Assembly: GCA_963681505.1 (NCBI GenBank)
Contig: OY811986.1
Span: 5,721,738 to 5,785,737, forward strand
Origin: Eunapius fragilis
Taxonomy: Eukaryota > Porifera > Demospongiae > Spongillida > Spongillidae
DNA length: 64,000 nucleotides
Direction of reading: 5' to 3'
Shown one piece after another: positions 1 through 12,118 of the stretch; the first letter of the stretch is position 1, and every line of letters starts with the position of its first letter. The notes below the pieces were generated by a model that saw only the letters and a list, made by a program, of their open reading frames with translations, made no database searches and was not told where the DNA came from. Position numbers and translations under genes: made by a program.

Positions 1-208
1 TGAAATACTGAGCACGACCTTACATTTTATCCACCAGCCGGTCCATGGTTTCTCGTGTTGATGGACTATAGCTTAACAAAAACAATGGCGGTTACGTTTG
101 GGAGCAGCGCGTAACAGACCGGCTTTAATGACTGGGTGTGTCGTGACGTCACCACGAGCTGATATAGTGATTGGTTGTTTTGAATATAGGCGCGCTCCAG
201 AATCAGCT

Positions 209-3200
209 ATGAGTTCGGACTCGCAAGAGTGTTGTAGCTTTATCCACATTAAGCGAAACGGTGGCGATGGTAACTTTTCAACTCTGAAAAGAAATTCTGT
301 TGTGATTCTCGGAAAGTAAGTTTTACTTATAGTATTTATACTCGCGCAAAGAAAGTTGCTGTGCCAATCTGCTACTTGTATAAATAATTGCGGCGTCACC
401 CTTAGAGATGAGAGCTGTGACTTCAGAATACAAGTACCGAGTGTCTCTGCAAGGCACGCCTCGCTACGGGTCGCCAAGGACGGAAAGGTGAGCTCTTTTT
501 TTATCTCGTCCTACATGGTACGCATTTTCTTTGCTGTGCAGGTTTACACGTCCAGTCTTGTTGATAACGCACCTGTGTATTTAAACGGTGCGGCCGTCCA
601 CAACGAAGCTTTGATTTGCAACAAAGATGTCCTGAAAGTCGGTACCTGTTCGTTTCGCTTTGAGTACAGTGCGGGCGTCCTAAGTCCGCTGCAGGCATCG
701 CAAAACACTGTAAGTGCAGAACTGCCTTCCCTCACCCACGGTTTTACAGCAAGTTATCCGCAGGTAGAAGAAAAGGCTTCATCAGAGACGCCTCAAAAGC
801 TGAAATCACCAGACTCTGCAAAGCGTGGAAAGGAGAATGCCACTCCAAAAAATGTAACTATTTCATCCTTTTTTTTTTTTACTTAGTACCAGTCATTAAA
901 CTTTTTTCTCTCACTCTGGTGTACATGTGTGCTGAGCTGCATAATAATGTATTTGTTGTGCATACACAAATGCTGTTGCTAAAGTGTCTGTATTTTACTT
1001 GCTAAAGGTTTCAAAGACAGCACTAAACTCAAGCAAGGAGAATGTGCCAACTCCGGTTATACCTCGCCAACTCTCTCTTACAAAGCAAGCCTCACGAAGA
1101 AGATCATCTCTTGTCTCCATTCCAGAGCAGGAAGAAGTAGTGTCTACCCCAAAGCACACAGTAAGCCACTTCCTTGCTCGATTAATCTTTTATTTTTATC
1201 ATATTCTTTCAAGGCCACTGGTTCTGCTGAAAAGCATGTATGCACCCCTGTTGAGCAGCTGACTTCTCGGCAGTCTTTACGCAATGCCTCTTTAGTTTCC
1301 ATTCTTGAGGAAGAGGAGGTTATTGCCACACCCTCTCCTCAGAAGAGAAAACTGGAGCCTGCCTCCATTAATGAGACCCTGCGAAAAAGCACACGAAAGA
1401 GTGTGTCTTTTGGCCCGTTCCTCTCACCAGAGTTCTTTGACAAGAAATTACCTCCATCAACACCAATAAAGGCTGGTAAACTTCCTGGTGGCATGCGACG
1501 ATCCTTGCCCACACTGCTCTCTCATACTACAAAGCCAAGTCCTGGGCAGTCCAGTACAGACTGCTCTGTGCTAACTGAACCTGAGATTGTCTCAAGCACT
1601 GAGGAGGAGGAGGAGACTGAGGGTGCTGAGGAGGGTACTGAGGATAAGGGTACTCAAGACACAGAAGAAGATGAGGGTGCTCAAGACACGGAAGAAGATG
1701 AGGGTACTCAAGACACGGAAGAAGATGAGGGTATTCAAGACACAAAAGAAGATGAGGGTACTCAAGACACAGAAGAAGATGAGGGTACTCAAGACACAGA
1801 AGAAGATGAAGGTACTCAAGACACAGAAGAAGATGAGGGTACTCAAGACACAGAAGAAGATGAGGGTACTCAAGACACAGAAGAAGATGAAGGTACCCAA
1901 GATACAGAAGATGATGAGGGTACGCAAGACAGTGAAGACATTGAAGAGGATCAGAGGTATGAGAAGCCCAATGTGGAGTACTCAATGACTGGCTTTGAGG
2001 ATGAGGATGATATGGACAGCTCACAAGTAGAGGGAAGTCAGAGTGATGAGCACAATGTGGGTGGAAGTAGTGAAATGGTACCTGAAACCAGTAGAGGTTT
2101 GCCTACTCCTTTGAGGAGAGGCATTGAGGGCAAGCCTTTGTTACGGAAGACTAAACATGCCCTACCATCTCCATTGAAAAATGAGATTGAGGCAAATCCT
2201 AAGCTTAGAAAAAACATTAAACAGTCACTGCCCACACCTATTCGTGCTCAGATTCAGGCAACTCCTGTATTTCGTAAGACCAGAAGGGCTCTCCCAACTT
2301 GAGCAAGGCTATAAGGATGAAACCGGTTTTGCGTAAGACAAGATTGATGCTATCAACTCCACTTCGCAATGCTATTTTGCAAAAGCCATCGTTGAAAAAG
2401 ACTAAAAAATCTGCTGTGCCCACTCCTGTTAGGAAGGACATTGAAGCTCGACCATTGCTTAAGAAGACCAAACGCTCAATTCCCACTCCTGTTAGGAAGG
2501 ACATTGAAACCCAGCCATCGCTTAAGAAGACCAAACGCTCAATGCCCACTCCTGTTAGGAAGGACATTGAAACCCAGCCATCACTTAAGAAGACCAAACG
2601 CTCAATGCCCACTCCTGTTAGGAAGGACATTGAAACCCAGCCATCGCTTAAGAAGACCAAACGTTCAATGCCCACCCCTGTTAGGAAGGACATTGAAACC
2701 CAGCCATCGCTTAAGAAGACCAAACGTTCAATGCCCACCCCTGTTAGGAAGGATATTGAAACCCAGCCATCGCTTAAGAAGACCAAACGCTCAATGCCCA
2801 CTCCTGTTAGGAAGGACATTGAAACCCAGCCATCGCTTAAGAAGACCAAACGGTCAATGCCCACTCCTGTTAGGAAGGACATTGAAGCTCGACCATCGCT
2901 TAAGAAAGCCAAACAATCAATGCCCACTCCTGTTAGGAAGGATATTGAAACCCAGCCATCGCTTAAGAAGACCAAACGCTCAATGCCCACTCCTGTTAGG
3001 AAGGACATTGAAGCTCGACCATCGCTTAAGAAAGCCAAACAATCAATGCCCACTCCTGTTAGGAAGGATATTGAAACCCAGCCATCGCTTAAGAAGACCA
3101 AACGCTCAATGCCAGTTGAGCTACAAGAAGCTATCCAAGCAGGTACAGTGCTTTTTACAAATAAGAAGTCTCTACCTGCTACCATCCGTAGTGCTATAGA

Positions 3201-5163
3201 GAAACAAACTGCTCTACGTGCTACTAAAAAGATTTTACCAGCTGCCATTCGTGATAAAATTGTGCAGGGTGTGAACCTCAGGGCTACTAAGAAGTGCATG
3301 CCCCCACAACTGCAAGCAGAAATTGTTTCAAAACCTTTGCTTCGCCAGACCAGATCATCCCTTCCATATCCTCTACGCGCACAGATCCAATCAGGTGTCG
3401 AGCTGAAGAAGACAAAGTTGGCATTGCCGGTTGAGCTAAGGAAGGAGATAGAAGCTGGCACTGCACTGAAGCATGTGGCTCAAAAAGTGCCTGAGCTGGG
3501 AAAAAAATCTATCCCACCCAAGAAGATTGCAACCTCCATGCTCCCAGCTGTAAAACAAGCTCGCAAGAGGGCCATTGATGCTACAGATGAAGCCATTGAG
3601 ACCCCTCCCCCAGCCCCTCCCACCAAGAAGAGGAGAATGGCAGCCCCAACATCCCCAATGGCCTTCAGCTTCAACCAATTTGTCAAGGGCACTGAAGGGG
3701 GTGTCAACCTGTCAGTAATACATGTCTTACATCCCAATTCCAAGGTGGAGTTCTCTGCAAGTCACGTGGAGACAGCACCGGCTAAAACCCTTCCTCCTTC
3801 TCCCCCTCCTCTTGTGTGCCCACAAACAGAGGTCGGCACCTCACTTTTTCAGCTGGGTATTGATGACAAGCCAACTAAATCTAGTGCTGTAAGGGCTGGC
3901 CGCAGTAGACCTGCAACAAATGCTCGCGGTAGGTGCACTAGGACAAAGCCAAAGGTTGGGTCGCCTGACCTAGGTATGGGTGCTAGAAGGGTGACTCGCT
4001 CAAGTGTTAGACAGGTCTCAGCTCAAACAGCTGGAGACAGTGAAGAGAAGGGTGTCACAACCAAGGAACCATTGCAAGCTGCTTTGGCAGTTGAAGATGC
4101 ACAGAGAAGAAAGAAGGCTGCAAGAACTAAGACTGTTGGCAAAGTCCTGGAGGCAATCCCAGAACAACCCGGGCCATCTGCAGTGACTTTGGCATCTGAT
4201 GAGACACGAAGTATTCAAAAACAGCAGGACTCTGACAAGTGTGAGGAAGGGGTTAGAGCAAAGGAGGCTAACATGCAACCAGACAAGCAAAAGAGGAGCA
4301 CTAGATTATTGAAACAAGAAGTACCTGTGCCAGCTGCACAGGCTGAAGCATGTGTTGTCATCCCTCCAAGTACTGAAATCATTGAAGTGGATCCTCAAAA
4401 TAGCAAACCAAGAAGGCCGACTCGGTCGTTTAAACAACTTATGGTTACTCCTGTTAAACCAGGCATTGGTTTTGTGACATCCAACCAGGAGACGCAGCAG
4501 CCTAAACCAGACACCATTACCGTTGAACCCAAGAGGATCAAGCGCTCTTCCAAGAAAGCAGAGCTAGCTATTAGTTTGCCTCAGGAGTGTGCCGAAGAGA
4601 ATGCTTCTTCACAGCATCCTCAAGATAAGAAACTCAAGATCGATGCATCAGTCGACGAGCTACCTAAGAAGGTCACACGGTCTTCCAAACAAACTAAGGC
4701 AACTGCTCAAGTTTCGCCACAAGATGAAATGGCGTCTGTAATTGGACAGAGCACTGATGTCATTCTTGACAGGAAGAAAGGCAATAGCAGGGTCAAGCAG
4801 GACACAAGTGTCTCTGATGGCAGGAAGACAAGGAGAGATTTGAGGTCTTGCAAGCAGGATGATAACTGTGCTGAGCAAACCACCTATGTCTTGGAGGTGC
4901 CTCCCAATGCAAAGAAATGCAAGACTGAACAACATTCAAATGTTAAGTCCACGTCAACCCGATCCTGTAAGCCAGTGGATGCTGACGTGATACCTGAGGA
5001 TAATGGTAATGTTGCCTTGGAAACCGTGTCTAAACAAAGGAGGGTTAACAGATCTTCCAAACCCAGTCAGACAGCTGAACTTGTTTTGCAGCAAGAGAAC
5101 CGTAGTGAGCTCATTACCGTTACCATACCTAAGCGAGCTACGCGGTCCTCCAAGTTGAAATGA
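209..5163 (+). CDS. MKI67: Ki-67-like chromosome-periphery protein (FHA, PP1-binding motif, repeats, basic tail)
   Basis: Vertebrate Ki-67 coats mitotic chromosomes and recruits PP1. Likely exons: 209-315, 352-487, 542-853, 1008-1160, then 1214 to the stop at 5161-5163. The first three encode an FHA domain with IQVPSVSARHASLRV and the closing FRFEYS, as in the Ki-67 FHA. Around 1396-1480 lies RKSVSFGPFLSPEFFDKKLPPSTP, the extended PP1 docking motif shared by Ki-67 and RepoMan (CDCA2), with SVSF in place of RVSF. An acidic 9-residue repeat follows, then about 20 units of a 21-residue repeat carrying TPVRK-type CDK sites. The C-terminal third repeats TRSSKQ-like basic motifs, resembling the chromatin-binding LR tail of Ki-67. 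The reading frame breaks near 2298-2302, inside the 21-residue repeats. CDCA2 is the alternative, but the FHA domain favours Ki-67. Family assignment is by recalled similarity. Confidence 0.85.
1600..1945 (+). repeat. 27-bp coding minisatellite, acidic (EGTQDTEED)n
   Basis: About eleven tandem copies of a 27-bp unit inside the Ki-67-like coding region. Each encodes a strongly acidic nine-residue unit with consensus EGTQDTEED. Copies differ mainly at synonymous or conservative positions and keep the frame. The block separates the PP1 motif from the basic 21-residue repeats, giving a sharp charge switch along the protein. Confidence 0.9.
2100..3470 (+). repeat. 63-bp coding minisatellite, 21-residue CDK-site repeat
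   Basis: Tandem units of 63 bp encode the pattern (L/M)PTPVRKDIE...PSLKKTKRS. The central copies (about 2410-3110) are nearly identical and alternate two subtypes (ETQPSLKKTKRS and EARPSLKKAKQS). Outer copies are diverged but keep LP..LR..I.....L+.TK. Most central units have one TPVRK, which fits the CDK consensus S/T-P-x-K/R. Homogeneous centre and diverged edges indicate ongoing unequal exchange. Confidence 0.9.
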
Positions 5164-5326
5164 AGTGTGCACCTTTGCGTGCCACGCCCTCCCCATACAT
5201 ACGACATGCAAACGTTATGCTTATGTCTGTGTCCGTTATTTATGTCGTCATACCTTATGTTTTATGTAGCTGTAGCTTTTTATGTTCGTTAGATGGCGTT
5301 TGTTTAATGACATTCAACCATAACAA

Positions 5327-6114
5327 CTAATGTAAGGGTGCGGCTTCTGGTTGTCTTCTATGGTACTGTGGATCTGATTTTGGGTCGTAGTCCGCTACTC
5401 TCCTAAAGCCTTGCCTTCTGAACTGCTGCTGTCTCAAGTACATAAACACCAGCGACTTCAATCCATAAATTAATAATCCACCCTACAGAATAAATTTAAA
5501 TTAAACAGGGAGGAAAATAGTTTTTTATATACTTACTAGGAGCATTCGTTTCGCTCCGCTCTCGGTTGACTTAAAACAAAACTTTCCAACGTAGTAGGCA
5601 GCAAACGGTAGCAGCAATCCTACGGACATGCTTCTAGCAAGATAGTCAACCGCACCTCCTAGGTCCGATTGGGTGGTATTACGCGGCACACGAGTAGGAG
5701 TTGGCCACAACCAGTTCAATACCTTCCCCAACACCGGGAGAGTCGAGAGCGCTGGAGAGACGTTACTCCTCCAGTAGATAAGCACTCTGAAGCAAACGAC
5801 GGGAAATATCAACCAGTGAATGTTAAACCCACCACTTTAAAAGCCGTTACTTACCGCCCCTCCACGTCTGAGAGTTCAAGAAGAACGAGTCCAACTGGAA
5901 TTAAGGGCAACCCTACCACTGTAATAAGTGGACTATTCGGCAGACCAGTGACCACCCTAACTGTGTTGTCCTTTCCGATAGCCAGTGCTACCACACCCAG
6001 GCCGTAGGAGAATGCCACATAGTACAGGGCGGTGATGGTAGCACTAGTAAGTCCAAGAGGAGCCACAACGGTCAATATTCTATCCAGTCGGTCGATAAGT
6101 AATACATTGGCCAT
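5327..6114 (-). CDS. RING-less MARCH5 paralogue
   Basis: Exons 6114-5855, 5786-5537 and 5482-5327 join in phase to 221 residues. The product has the multi-span membrane part of MARCH5 (LLIDRLDRIL..., then FAAYYVGKFCF) and ends with a MARCH5-like tail (GGLLIYGLKS...YLRQQQFRRQ). No RING-CH exon is visible between this gene and MARCH5 upstream; the 243 bp between them is not Cys-rich. If expressed, it would be a membrane protein without ligase activity, possibly a dominant regulator of its neighbour. The start is the first ATG in the first matching exon; an unseen upstream exon is possible. It sits 164 bp from the convergent Ki-67-like gene. Confidence 0.7.
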
Positions 6115-6356
6115 AGTAAAGCGTCTCAATGTTTTGGAGGCATTAATTAGACCACGGGTATTGCGAAAATAGCTAAGGCTGGAGTTACTGTGGACATGTG
6201 ATATTTAATGAATGCGCACAAATAGCCCTGTGATTAATTCGGTATTAGAACACAGCTCAGCAGATACAAGGGCATGCAAATAAAAAATTTGGTCAGCAAG
6301 CGGAAGTGCTTCTTTAAAACGTGACCAAATAAAGGGATGGGGAGGATAAATGGAAG

Positions 6357-7322
6357 TCAAACTTGACCAGCCTCTGCAGGCCTTTGGGCATAATGACGAG
6401 CCCTGTAGTTCTCCAAATATAACTTCACACTTATACCTAAAATGAGGTAGGCTGAAAAGCCCTGATTAAATGATGACAGCAAAGTTAACAAAAAACACTC
6501 AAAACAACATATAAAAGCCTTACCAGTAATGTCCTTCTCAATCTAGTTGTCTTCAGAAAACTAAAGAGAGTTTCACCAATGACAGACGAGATAGGTAGCA
6601 TGCAAAGTGCACTCATCACACATCTGGAGATGAAAGGAACTGGAGCCACATGCGTAGGGGTGTACGAAAATGAGTTCTGTTGTACCGGTACAGTCCCCTT
6701 TATATAGACCTTCTGAAGCACCGGGCAGACAACACCATACCATAACTTAAGAAGCTTTACCTCAGGACGCAACATTTTAAGTCCAAAAAGGCCCCAAGGG
6801 ACAAGGGGTAATAAGGGTATGACGTATGATGACGACGGACTACGGACGAGTTCGACAGCCTCGTCTCGTCCCATGGCAACTGTAACGGCCAAAACGCCGT
6901 AACTGAATGAGACCCAGTATAGTGCTGAGGCTGTCATTCCGGCCAGTACCATGGGAGACAAACTGGTCACAATTTTGTTACCGAACTCGTATAAGGTAAG
7001 CAATAGCTGGCTTGTCCCGGTGTATTGAATGCGGTACGAGAATTTACATTGCGGACAGGCCACCTCGGCCGAACATGAGCCCTGTTGTTTCTGGTCGATC
7101 CATGCTTGAAGGCACCCTTGGTGGACCCACTTCGTGGCACCACAACAACGACATGGGCTGGTCCAGTCATCGTGAAGTTCGTCTTCGTCCGTACCAAAAC
7201 ACACCCAGCATGTTCGACTGGAAGGGGAGAGCCTCTCTTTGTTTAACTCTGAACGGTAACATTGTATTGCCCACTTACTCTGCTAACGTGTTCGTTCGCG
7301 AACGCACAACAGGCGAGTCCAT
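6357..7322 (-). CDS. MARCHF5: MARCH5-type mitochondrial E3 ubiquitin ligase
   Basis: Exons 7322-7279, 7217-6524 and 6461-6357 join in phase to 280 residues; human MARCH5 is 278. The N-terminus carries a C4HC3 RING-CH: CWVCFGTDEDE, CRCCGATKWVH, C, then CPQC. Several hydrophobic segments follow in the order seen in MARCH5, ending in GISVKLYLENYRARHYAQ. The family ubiquitinates mitochondrial outer-membrane proteins and controls fission and MAVS or ER contacts; the local role is inferred. The start ATG follows a plausible short first exon ending at a GTAAGT donor. A diverged RING-less copy lies directly downstream on the same strand. Confidence 0.92.
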
Positions 7323-8002
7323 TCTATTTATCGACAACTCTAGACCGTGGTCACGTGCACTTATTAATAACTTATTCTATATAGAAATCTTTCATGGTCA
7401 CATGACAATGTTGGTGGCGGACAATTCAGGCAATGAATTTGACTCTTGTAGCACAATACCGAGGTCCTGTTTCATAACCCACACTCCATCTAAAGCATGT
7501 ACTCCTGAGATGATATGGATAAGGCCAAGGTAATATCGATACTAGGGATTGTAAATAAGGAATTGCCATTCCAATGTATGCACCTCTATGTGCCAGCAGT
7601 GAATGTCATGTGCCAGCAGTGAAAGCAAGGAAGCATAGATCCAAGCTGGATGACACTTTTGATTAATTCCCATACAACCTAGATTAAATGGAAGCCAGCA
7701 AGTGTTATCAGCATTTGAAGGGGATGTTTTAAGGGGTTCACTGTTCAATTGCACATAGGCTGGTTTTATCAAAAGTTAAATACTAAAACCGTAACGTAAT
7801 GTGTTCTAATTATAGACCACGCGGAGCTTATAATTGAATGCAGCAGCGTCGCGAAGCACGCATTTCTCACCTCGAGCCAGACTGGCATGGTAACCAACCA
7901 TTTTTCGGCATTATTTAATCCTAAAAACTAAAGAACGATTTGAACGCTAAAAAGTTGTATGACCGTATGATTAAATCAGAACTTTGACTTTGAGGGTAAT
8001 CA
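7323..8002. other. Intergenic stretch, divergent promoters
   Basis: About 680 bp between the divergent MARCH5 and first CPEB genes. No ORF with recognisable similarity and no tRNA were seen. A short direct duplication (ATGTGCCAGCAGTGAA) occurs near 7589-7625. Confidence 0.5.
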
Positions 8003-10379
8003 ATGAACGATTCGGACCACAGCGACCTCGCCGGCGTAATGATATGTCCAGACTGTTTCCGAGCGAAAGGGGAGAGTCGGTTTTTGCTTCCCTGCCGGAA
8101 CCCGAAGTGCTATTTTTATGCGATAAATGCTCAATTCAGCACCACGATGCAACCTTTCAGAAAGGAGACGATGGAGGAACGGTCACGCCATTCAGACGAG
8201 TTGAGGGGTGAAGGTTCATGGGGACACAAACCGGAGCCATTGTGTGGACAGTCACAATTACAGCTACGCTCCAGTACAAGCACAGGCGCGGCTCGCTCAA
8301 GTTCGCTCACTTCAAGCACTCAAGAACCTCAGTGCAAGGCGAAAGGAAGACAGACGCGAGATAGAATCATGTCTACCCCTGCCACTGGTTGCTTCTTTTT
8401 CCAAGACGACACGGACCTCGTAGAAGATGCGTTCCTATCAAGCCCCATGTCGACAGCTGCTGACCGCATAGAGGTGAGTGGTCGGAACTTAGATATTTCC
8501 AAGTGTTTTAATACTGTCGCATTACCTTACACAGTTAGGCGGCTATTTACCGCCAGACGCCAACGCATTCAGAAAGTCGAGCTGCATGCTTGACTGGTTG
8601 TACGCAAGGCCGGGTGTGGTTTCAAGCGGCTCAAGGGCGTTTGATATGACTTCACTGAAGATGGAAATGCCAACTTGTATGAGCCACTGTTGCTTGGAGT
8701 GGTCACATGTTTTATACTTTTTTCCCCCCTTTCTCCTCCAACTTCCTTACCAATTACGTTAGTGGAGGACAGGGGACCGGGAAACACAAGAGCTTCTCCT
8801 GTGTCTGCTTGTAAATCAAGAACCTGCCTTCCATCTCCTAACCTGTTCCCTTCTGAGACCTACTCAAGGAAGGTTTTTATTGGTGGTCTACCACAAGACG
8901 TTGCAGAAGGTATCCTGACCACATGTAAATGAGATGTATGGAATTTATTTTTTCCCTCCCCTCATAGAAGATATTTGGACATTCTTCCTACGCTTTGGTC
9001 CGCTGACAGTGGATTGGCCTCACAAGTCCCATTCAAGGGGATCCATTCCACCCAAAGGTAAAGGCGCTTCTGGGAAGGGTCAAGGTGTTTATTTCAGAGG
9101 AGCCCTTGTACTCTGAGGGTGTGAATAAATCACACCTAAAATAAAGCATGTGCTTGAACTCTTACACAGTCCCATGTTTAATCATTTGTCAATTCCAGCT
9201 TCTGATGTGATTTCCATCACAGCATCATGTCTAGCCTTTGCACCTAGCCATGTGAAGCTCAGATAATTGTCATACACATCTCTTATTCACACAGGATACG
9301 CATTTCTTCTCTTCAAGGATGAGACGTCTGTGCACGGTATCCTGAAGTCCTCCATATGTGAAGGAGACAAATTTTTCCTCCACATTCCTACCCTCTCAGT
9401 AGGCAGGAAGAAGGTGTGGTCCGTTTGGTTATGTATGTTGGCTTGCTTACCTGCACAGAAAGGCAGTGTACCCAAAGTGACATAGTCCCCTTGCGTCCAT
9501 AGATACAGGTGAGACCTTGGTGCATTGCAGACAGCCAGTGCCTCCTGGACTCCAGGGCACTCGATCAGCGGAGGGCTGTATTTGTGGGTGGGGTGCCACG
9601 CCCACTCAAAGCACTGGAGCTTGCACAGGTGATGAATGAAAAGTATGGCAATGTAGCCTTCGTGGCTATTGACTGCGACTCAGAGCTCAAGTACCCAAAA
9701 GGTTAGGAGATGGAAATTATCTTATCATGCCACTTACTGCTTCTTCATCTATCTCTCTCTCTCCCCCCCCCCCCCCCCCCCCCCCCCCCTCATTTTTTCT
9801 CTATTTGCAAACCTCAAGGGGCAGCATGTGTGGTGTTCACATCTCATTCTAGTTATATTGCAGCTGTTTCAGCAAGATTCATGCAGCTGTCATATGGAGA
9901 CATGGAGAAGAAGGTGACAATTACTGTTGTTAAGTGTCAGTTTAGGCAGGCCTAATCGTGCATCATATCCAATATAACATTCAAAATCTGGTCTAAGTTT
10001 TATAATCTTACAATAACTAATTATTCCTGATGTTTAATTTTACTATTTATATGCATACAAACATCCTAGTTAATAGTTGGAATCAAAGAGTTAATTAAAC
10101 TGTACAATAATAGGCTGATTGCTGTGATGCAACCATTGATAATTTATAATAAATTCTAACACTCAGATAGAAATAAAGCCATATGTGCTTGATGGTCAAC
10201 TGTGTGATGAGTGTCATGGGGTCCAGTCTGATGGCAAACCAGCTCCCTTCTTCTGTGGCAGCATGACTTGTCTCAAGTACTACTGTGAACACTGCTGGGC
10301 CACTGTTCACTCCATGCCAAACTGGCAGAACCACCGTCCCCTCCTCAAGGATGTTGGGGACCATGTGCGGTTCCACTGA
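8003..10379 (+). CDS. CPEB-family RNA-binding protein, diverged tandem copy
   Basis: CPEB proteins bind cytoplasmic polyadenylation elements in mRNA 3'UTRs and control translation. Visible exons encode, in order: a low-complexity N-terminus (8003-8473), a linker exon, RRM1 starting YSRKVFIGGLPQDV, then [13 protein letters not shown] and GYAFLLFKDE, RRM2 with [17 protein letters not shown] and DSELKYPKG, FMQLSYGDMEKK, and the C-terminal ZZ-type zinc-binding domain CDECHGVQ...CGS..C...YYCEHCW. The stop is at 10377-10379. The exon phases match the second CPEB at 11271-13498, so the two are a tandem duplication. This copy is the more diverged: its RRM1 loop reads SHSRGSIPPKG where the other has [11 protein letters not shown]. 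The exact N-terminus is uncertain. Confidence 0.85.
9762..9789 (+). repeat. Poly-C tract after CT run
   Basis: A run of about 28 C residues follows a short CT repeat in the intron before the exon at about 9820 of the first CPEB gene, close to its 3' splice site. It fits the window-wide pattern of pyrimidine tracts expanding at intron ends. Confidence 0.9.
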
Positions 10380-11270
10380 TGCTTCCTTATTTGGATCCAA
10401 GCCAAGGAGAAAGGGAAGATGGGAGTTTTTTTTTTTTTAATTTAAATTCTACTGGTTTTGTATCCGCTTCAGTTGCGTTTCGACCGCCATTGTCTCTTCA
10501 TAATGTCACACAGGTATTGAGCATTTGAAGCACTATATCAGGACTGTATTTTATGCTTTTTTTTTTCTTACCATTTGCATTTTCCATCGTTATGTAATGA
10601 TTTGTATTGACGGTTGGCATTCAAAAATTATTCGTGGTTGTGGCATTTGGTTTCAGTTATCAGCGATGCGGATTTATCTCCTATATAGCATTCGTAGGCC
10701 GTTTCAAATTCTGATGTACGGGTAATTAGCATTGGGTGGCTCAAGTAGCGCCCATCAGGCGATTACATGGCCGCAGACCGCCTAGTTACAGATACATGTA
10801 AGTATTAATTATATACTAACCGCGGCGGTCGAGCCATGTATTACGACTGCTCCGTTTTCTTTTGCGCATTGTTCTTAGTCAATGGGTTAATTTGATATGG
10901 TTCGTTGACGTTGTCTGGTCCGCAACATAAATTCTACACAGGGCAAAACTTTTAAAATTACCGTTCATGCGCTCACAACCGTCGCCATTTCTGGTATTGA
11001 GGCGCAGCTTCAATGCAAGGATTTTGGAGCAAGGAGAGAATTTGTTAAAATACCTCCCTCAACACGAAACGTTAACATTTTCACTACTAGTTACACGCAT
11101 TCCAGCTATAATTCGTTAATTGTTAACTAAAGGCGGAGCTCCCACTTTTCAGCTATAATAAAACCGCGAAGCTAAGCTGCTGCAAGTCAATGCACTGGAC
11201 GGCTGCGAGGAAAGCTGCTGTCGGCTCATTCTGATTGGTGCCAACAGTACAAGCAGACAAGGTTGTCACC
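10380..11270. other. Intergenic stretch between the CPEB genes
   Basis: About 890 bp holding the first CPEB 3'UTR and the promoter and 5'UTR of the second. No coding similarity, RNA gene or clear repeat was recognised. Confidence 0.5.
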
Positions 11271-12047
11271 ATGGCAGCACCAATGCCTTTGGAAGCTCGG
11301 ATACACAACAGGGACCCATTTGGCGTTTGGGGACCATCGGCCATGTCGCTTGGCAGTTCGTTCACCTGCGCCCTGGATACCATGAAACCGTGGCAGGTAA
11401 GTGAAAGCTTAGCGAGGTGTGCGTGTGTGTGAGTGTGTGTGTGGCGAGGAAGCTAGCTTGAGGTCTTACGGAACTGTCTGTGCAGCCTTCCAGCAGCGAG
11501 AGGCTTCTAAGTGAAATGTTGAACAGAAGCGAGCGAAGCAGGCTAGGTGCGGCCCTTGACTACTGCTGGTTCGACCACCCGGCACGCTCGCAAGGTGAAA
11601 TTTTATCGCTGTGTGTGTTTTTATTTTGCAGCTGTTTGAACGACAGCTGGATAGTATTTTAAACCTGTGCCTAACCTTTTTCGTGCGTTTGTACAGACGA
11701 ACGCAGTATTTCCAGTGGTTCACGAACACCGAGTCCCTTCGCTACTACCATTAACACACCGTCCGGATCGCATCCACCGGCACACGAAATGTATTCGAGG
11801 AAAGTATTCGTGGGAGGTCTCCCGCCTGATATCGACCAAGGTAATTGAGCTCTCCGGGATTAACGAGTGGCCTCGATGCATTGCATTTTTTAGAGGCGGT
11901 ACTGTACCTAACCACTGCTGTATACTCTTTCTCTCTCTCACGATGCACAAGATGAAATCAAGGAGCACTTCGTGCGGTACGGTCACCTCACTGTGGATTG
12001 GCCGCACAAGGCTCAGTCCAAAGCGTATTTTCCACCCAAAGGTATCA

Positions 12048-12118
<71 letters not shown>

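Noticed and set aside
6115..6180. Alternative N-terminal extension of the RING-less MARCH5 copy (SLSYFRNTRGLINASKT)
   Set aside because: It is open but lacks an ATG and has an in-frame stop upstream; kept only as a possible exon edge.
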